7,958 nucleotides of DNA, from positions 1 to 7,958 of the forward strand of contig JAOTUX010000038.1 of the NCBI GenBank assembly GCA_029863665.1, given 5' to 3'. Of the stretch, positions 5,115-7,958 are shown piece by piece (within the stretch, counting starts at the first letter, position 1; each line of letters opens with the position of its first letter). The DNA is from Candidatus Nitrosopumilus sp. GTDB lineage: Archaea; Thermoproteota; Nitrososphaeria; Nitrososphaerales; Nitrosopumilaceae. The translations under genes were made by a program, and so were the position numbers. The notes beneath the pieces are model-generated. The model had not been told where the DNA came from. It did no database searches and saw only the letters and a list, made by a program, of their open reading frames with translations.

Positions 5115-5863
5115 TTCAGCTTAGTATTTTAAAAATTAGTGAATATGGTCCTTGGACATTAACATTAGGAAGTGATAGGGAACATGAACTACAAATACTT
5201 CAAGCATCACTTTACAAAGAAATACAGAATTTATTTTCTGAAAAAAACTGTTTAGTTTTTCTTAATAGAGCAGATGAATTTTTTGTTGTTACAAATGAAC
5301 TTGAATTAGAGGATCATATTCAAATTCAAAAAACACTGGAAAAATTATTTGATATACGTTTAACTATTTCAATTGGTTATGGGGAATCTCCATTTGAAGC
5401 AAATTTAAAAGCATATGAAGGAAAAAAAAATGAAATCATACTAAACAAAGAACATAATATTTTTGGTTTTATTAATGGTAAATCAAACTCTGATGTTTCA
5501 ATTATGCATTTAGATGTAGATGATCTTACTTCGAAAAGACAAACTAATTCTCCTTATGAGATTTCATCAATGATTTTTGAAATATATTCAAAAATGTCAA
5601 GATTTTTTCTGAAAAAAAATTCTCTTACATTTTTTATGGGTGGAGATAATTTTATGGTAATTGCAAGCAATGATGCAAAAAATTCTGTACAAAATTTTAT
5701 TGATATGATCAAAAATGATGATAAAATTTCTTTGAATTGTGGAATTGGTAATGGGCATACTGCAAGAGAAGCTGTAAAACTAGCAACAAAATCCCTTGAT
5801 ACTATACGAGAAATTCGAGATTCAGGTAAAGAAAAACCTGAAATTTATGAATTATCATGTTGA
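5111..5863 (+). CDS. arfA: GTP cyclohydrolase III (archaeal type)
   Basis: This is the first committed step of archaeal riboflavin (and F420 precursor) synthesis: GTP to 2-amino-5-formylamino-6-ribosylamino-4(3H)-pyrimidinone 5'-phosphate (FAPy). At 250 residues it is close to the usual length (about 250-270). The start IQLSILKISEYGPWTLTLG (2-20), with YGPW at 12-15, is the family hallmark. LNRADEF (51-57) lies in the first half. MHLDVDDLT (132-140), FFMGGDNFM (174-182) and GIGNGHTAREA (211-221) belong to the second half. The two halves are ferredoxin-like palm domains related to nucleotide cyclases, and the acidic DVDD and GGDN residues bind the metals. Compared with methanogen enzymes the central linker seems shorter. 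The ATG overlaps the ribH stop (ATGA), and the 3' end overlaps the amidohydrolase by 7 nt. Confidence 0.94.
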   Translation: MIQLSILKISEYGPWTLTLGSDREHELQILQASLYKEIQNLFSEKNCLVFLNRADEFFVVTNELELEDHIQIQKTLEKLFDIRLTISIGYGESPFEANLKAYEGKKNEIILNKEHNIFGFINGKSNSDVSIMHLDVDDLTSKRQTNSPYEISSMIFEIYSKMSRFFLKKNSLTFFMGGDNFMVIASNDAKNSVQNFIDMIKNDDKISLNCGIGNGHTAREAVKLATKSLDTIREIRDSGKEKPEIYELSC

Positions 5864-7047
5864 TTAAAAATATCAGTGTATTATTAGGTCCAGAATTAGA
5901 TTTTGTTTCAAATACTGATATTAAAATCCAAAATAAAATATTTAAACAAATTCATCCAAATATCAAATCAAATGTTAAAGATGAATCTGTAGATTGTGAG
6001 GGTCTTTTATTGATTCCTGGATTCATTAATGCCCACACACACATAGGAGATTCAATTGGAAAGGATGTCACATTAAATAGTTCTGTCAATAAAAAAATTC
6101 ATCCTGTTTTTGGAGTCAAATCCAAAATTCTAAAAAACACCTTTGAACCAAATCTGGCTAATTTTATGAAAAATACATGTTATTCAATGATCCAAAAGGG
6201 AATCACTACATTTGTTGATTTTAGAGAAGGTGGATTAGACGGTGTAACTTTACTCAAAAAAGTATTATCTGATGTTCCTTTACGCTGCATTATTTTAGGT
6301 AGGATAGAATTTTATCAAGGAACTAATGAAATTAAAAAAAACTTACCTTTTCCTAAAGAAAAAGTCAAAGATCTAACTACCCTCCTCAAAGAATGTCATG
6401 GACTTGGTATTAGTGGTGCAAATGAGAATAGTACTTCTGTGTTAAATTATTATTCAAAAACAACCCAGCTCAGAGCTATCCATTCCTCTGAAACAAAGCA
6501 AAGCATCTCAGTATCAAAGAAAATCACTGGAATTTCTGAAACACAACGTGCTCTATCTCTAAAACCTGATTTCTTGGTTCACATGACTCATGCTTCAAAA
6601 GATGATCTTTCTACTGTAGCACAAAAAACTAAAGGAATTGTGATCTGTCCTAGAGCTAATGCTTCTTTAGCTGAGGGAATTCCAGATATTGAATTGATGC
6701 AAAAAACAGGATGTACTATAGCTTTAGGCACGGATAATGTAATGATCAACTCTCCTGATATGTTTAGAGAAATGGATTTTCTTTGGAAAGTGACTATGGG
6801 TATTCATAAAAAAAGAATCAACCCCAAAGAAATTCTTAAAATGGCTACAGTAAACGGAGGAAAAATTTTAAAAAAAGATATTGGAGTGATAAAAACTGGA
6901 AAAATTGCTGATTGTATTTTTCTTGATAAACATGCATTAGATTTAGAACCTATGCATAACCCATATGCATCAATTGTCCATAGAGCATCAGAGTCTGCAA
7001 TTAAAGCAGTAATGATTGGAGGAAAAATTATACATGGAAAAATCTAA
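5857..7047 (+). CDS. Amidohydrolase-superfamily deaminase-like protein embedded in the riboflavin operon
   Basis: The 396-residue protein has a metal-dependent amidohydrolase fold: a beta-sandwich made from both ends and a TIM barrel. Visible active-site residues are PGFINAHTHIGDS (54-66) with His60 and His62, AIHSSET (207-213) with His209 and Glu212, HMTH (242-245), and ALGTDN (289-294) with metal ligand Asp293. HxH, HxxE, a further His and a barrel-end Asp are the pattern of the COG0402 group (SAH/MTA, guanine and triazine-type deaminases), where the Glu of HxxE protonates the ring. It overlaps arfA by 7 nt and arfC by 14 nt, so it is translationally coupled to the enzymes on both sides. 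A role on a riboflavin pyrimidine intermediate is inferred: either the deaminase forming the uracil ring or the FAPy deformylase that ArfB (creatininase family) provides elsewhere. A general SAH, guanine or cytosine deaminase remains possible. Confidence 0.85.
   Translation: MLIKNISVLLGPELDFVSNTDIKIQNKIFKQIHPNIKSNVKDESVDCEGLLLIPGFINAHTHIGDSIGKDVTLNSSVNKKIHPVFGVKSKILKNTFEPNLANFMKNTCYSMIQKGITTFVDFREGGLDGVTLLKKVLSDVPLRCIILGRIEFYQGTNEIKKNLPFPKEKVKDLTTLLKECHGLGISGANENSTSVLNYYSKTTQLRAIHSSETKQSISVSKKITGISETQRALSLKPDFLVHMTHASKDDLSTVAQKTKGIVICPRANASLAEGIPDIELMQKTGCTIALGTDNVMINSPDMFREMDFLWKVTMGIHKKRINPKEILKMATVNGGKILKKDIGVIKTGKIADCIFLDKHALDLEPMHNPYASIVHRASESAIKAVMIGGKIIHGKI
7018..7022 (+). promoter_or_regulatory. 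Shine-Dalgarno motif for arfC inside the amidohydrolase gene
   Basis: GGAGG lies 11 nt before ATG 7034. It supports the ATG over the upstream in-frame TTG at 7016, which would overlap this motif and add six residues (MEEKLY) to the product. Confidence 0.6.
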
Positions 7048-7690
7048 ACCTTATGTGATCTTAAGTGCGGCCATATCCATTGATGGAAAAATTGCTACTA
7101 AAACAGGTGATTCTAGTCTATCTTCAAAACAAGACAGTATAAGACTACATAAACTAAGATCTAAGGTTGATGCAATTCTTGTTGGAAAAAATACTGTATT
7201 ACAAGATGATCCCTTGTTAACTGTACGACACATTAAAGGAAAAAACCCTACACGAATAATTTTAGATTCTAAAGGTACTTTATTTACAAAATCAAAAATC
7301 CTTCAAACAAGTAGTGATATTTCAACAATTATAGCTGTATCAAAAATAATTAGTAAATCAAATCTTGACAAATTAAATAAATTTCCTGTAGATGTAATTA
7401 CTGCTGGACAAAATTCTATAAATATCAAATTATTATTAAAAAAACTTTTAGACAAAAAAATTGAAACAATTCTTGTTGAGGGTGGTGGAACCATTAACTG
7501 GGAATTTATTAAACAGAATCTTTTTGATGAATTGATTATTACCTTATCTCCATTTCTAATTGGAGGCGATGATGCTATATCATTTGTTAGAGGACAAGGA
7601 TTTCAAAAAATTTCTAATTCTCCTAATCTATGTCTTAAATCTATTAAAAAGCTCAATAATCATCTTGTTTTGCGTTATGTTAAAGTGTAA
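7034..7690 (+). CDS. arfC: 2,5-diamino-6-ribosylamino-4(3H)-pyrimidinone 5'-phosphate reductase
   Basis: The enzyme reduces the ribosyl side chain of the diaminopyrimidinone phosphate to ribityl, using NAD(P)H. It consists of a single RibD C-terminal (dihydrofolate-reductase-like) domain of 218 residues, close to archaeal homologues of about 220. Motifs are PYVILSAAISIDGKIAT (6-22), VDAILVGKNTVLQDDPLLTV (45-64), NPTRIILDS (71-79), ILVEGGGTINWEFIKQNL (146-163) and LSPFLIGG (171-178). The N-terminal cytidine-deaminase domain of bacterial RibD is absent, so deamination must come from another protein; the adjacent amidohydrolase is the obvious candidate in this window. ATG 7034 is preferred because GGAGG lies 11 nt upstream and PYVILSAAIS matches the family N-terminus. 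It is the last gene of the operon and overlaps the amidohydrolase by 14 nt. Confidence 0.93.
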   Translation: MEKSKPYVILSAAISIDGKIATKTGDSSLSSKQDSIRLHKLRSKVDAILVGKNTVLQDDPLLTVRHIKGKNPTRIILDSKGTLFTKSKILQTSSDISTIIAVSKIISKSNLDKLNKFPVDVITAGQNSINIKLLLKKLLDKKIETILVEGGGTINWEFIKQNLFDELIITLSPFLIGGDDAISFVRGQGFQKISNSPNLCLKSIKKLNNHLVLRYVKV

Positions 7691-7695
7691 GTTAT

Positions 7696-7712
7696 AAGAC
7701 AATAATATTTTT
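7696..7712 (+). terminator. Possible T-rich terminator of the riboflavin operon
   Basis: An AT-rich tract ending in T5 (7708-7712) lies 18 bp after the arfC stop. There is no strong hairpin. Simple T-tracts can terminate archaeal transcription, but such tracts are frequent by chance in this sequence. Confidence 0.25.
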
Positions 7713-7717
7713 GTTGA

Positions 7718-7958
7718 TTACTAATTCCATACGTATTTTGCATAGCAATAAGACTCGAAGAAATTAAGAGTATCACTGAAAATCCCTACGATATGTTCTT
7801 TCATTCCATAAACAATCAAGCATCAAAGAGACTATGTTTCAGTGTTAAAGAAATTGGTTTGTGAATACCTGAAAACAATTCTAAAAGGAGACCTTGGCCT
7901 TGTTGAGAATTCAAAACCCATTAAAAAATACGGCGTTCAAAGAAAATATTCTGATGCT
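7718..7958 (+). pseudogene. Probable remnant of a tyrosine recombinase (thaumarchaeal integrase), frameshifted, cut by window edge
   Basis: Two overlapping frames together read like one N-terminal domain. The first frame (open from 7718, stop TGA 7862-7864) gives RLEEIKSITENPYDMFFHSI and then NNQASKR (7751-7831). The frame one base later (open from 7812 to the window end) gives RDYVSVLKKLVCEYLKTILK and continues openly to 7958. Joined at about 7826-7831 they make NPYDMF...QASKRDYVSVLKK...YLK. This resembles the NPYxxF...S..TK..Y...LK.F..FL core-binding (SAM-like) domain of thaumarchaeal tyrosine recombinases, as I know that pattern. No ATG, GTG or TTG precedes the conserved part in frame, so the start is also degraded or divergent. 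The catalytic domain would lie beyond the window. The frameshift falls on AAGAGAGA-like sequence, so a 2-nt slip or a sequencing error could explain it. No tRNA attachment site is visible nearby. Confidence 0.5.

Noticed and set aside
7016..7018. TTG start for arfC giving six extra residues
   Set aside because: A GGAGG motif lies at 7018-7022, just after that TTG and 11 nt before ATG 7034, so the ATG is better supported.
7691..7760. tRNA or attachment site beside the integrase remnant
   Set aside because: No cloverleaf, TTCGA-type T-loop or paired acceptor arms could be found in this stretch.
1..7958. CRISPR array or insertion-sequence ends
   Set aside because: No regularly spaced repeats and no terminal inverted repeats flanking a transposase were seen; the only perfect longer repeat is inside the TPR gene.

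Overview
The window looks like the chromosome of an ammonia-oxidising thaumarchaeon (Nitrososphaerota), probably Nitrosopumilus-like. It is strongly AT-rich. It opens with the end of an archaeal PDCD5-type DNA-binding protein gene and encodes archaeal riboflavin enzymes (GTP cyclohydrolase III and the RibD-C-like reductase). Several genes have a TATA-like box about 27 bp before the ATG, the geometry of archaeal leaderless transcripts. All recognised genes are on the + strand. The organism assignment is an inference from gene content and style, not from a database match.

Layout. 1-243 is the C-terminal part of the PDCD5-family gene. 285-2229 holds two CoA-ester-type genes 7 nt apart: an enoyl-CoA reductase of the medium-chain dehydrogenase family with crotonyl-CoA carboxylase/reductase features, and a CitE-like lyase. 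2408-3112 is a TPR protein with a nearly fresh internal repeat. 3215-3283 is a possible 22-residue leaderless small protein. 3366-7690 is a riboflavin gene cluster: two-domain riboflavin synthase, DHBP synthase, lumazine synthase, GTP cyclohydrolase III, an amidohydrolase of the deaminase type, and the diaminopyrimidinone phosphate reductase. 7718-7958 is what looks like a frameshifted N-terminal piece of a thaumarchaeal tyrosine recombinase.

How the genes work together. GTP cyclohydrolase III opens GTP to the formylamino-pyrimidine (FAPy). The reductase converts the ribosyl to the ribityl side chain. DHBP synthase supplies the four-carbon unit from ribulose 5-phosphate. Lumazine synthase and riboflavin synthase finish riboflavin. 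The usual archaeal formamide hydrolase (ArfB, creatininase family) is not in the window, and the archaeal pyrimidine deaminase is, as far as I know, not firmly identified. The amidohydrolase lies between the first and third pathway enzymes, is translationally coupled to both, and keeps the metal and HxxE residues of the SAH/guanine deaminase group. It is therefore the most interesting gene here: a candidate for the missing deaminase, or for an alternative formamide hydrolase.

Regulation. From DHBP synthase to the reductase the genes are 2 nt apart or overlapping, so they form one operon. Riboflavin synthase has its own promoter. Inverted repeats lie against the TATA boxes of both promoters and are candidate operators; the sequence cannot say which protein would bind them.
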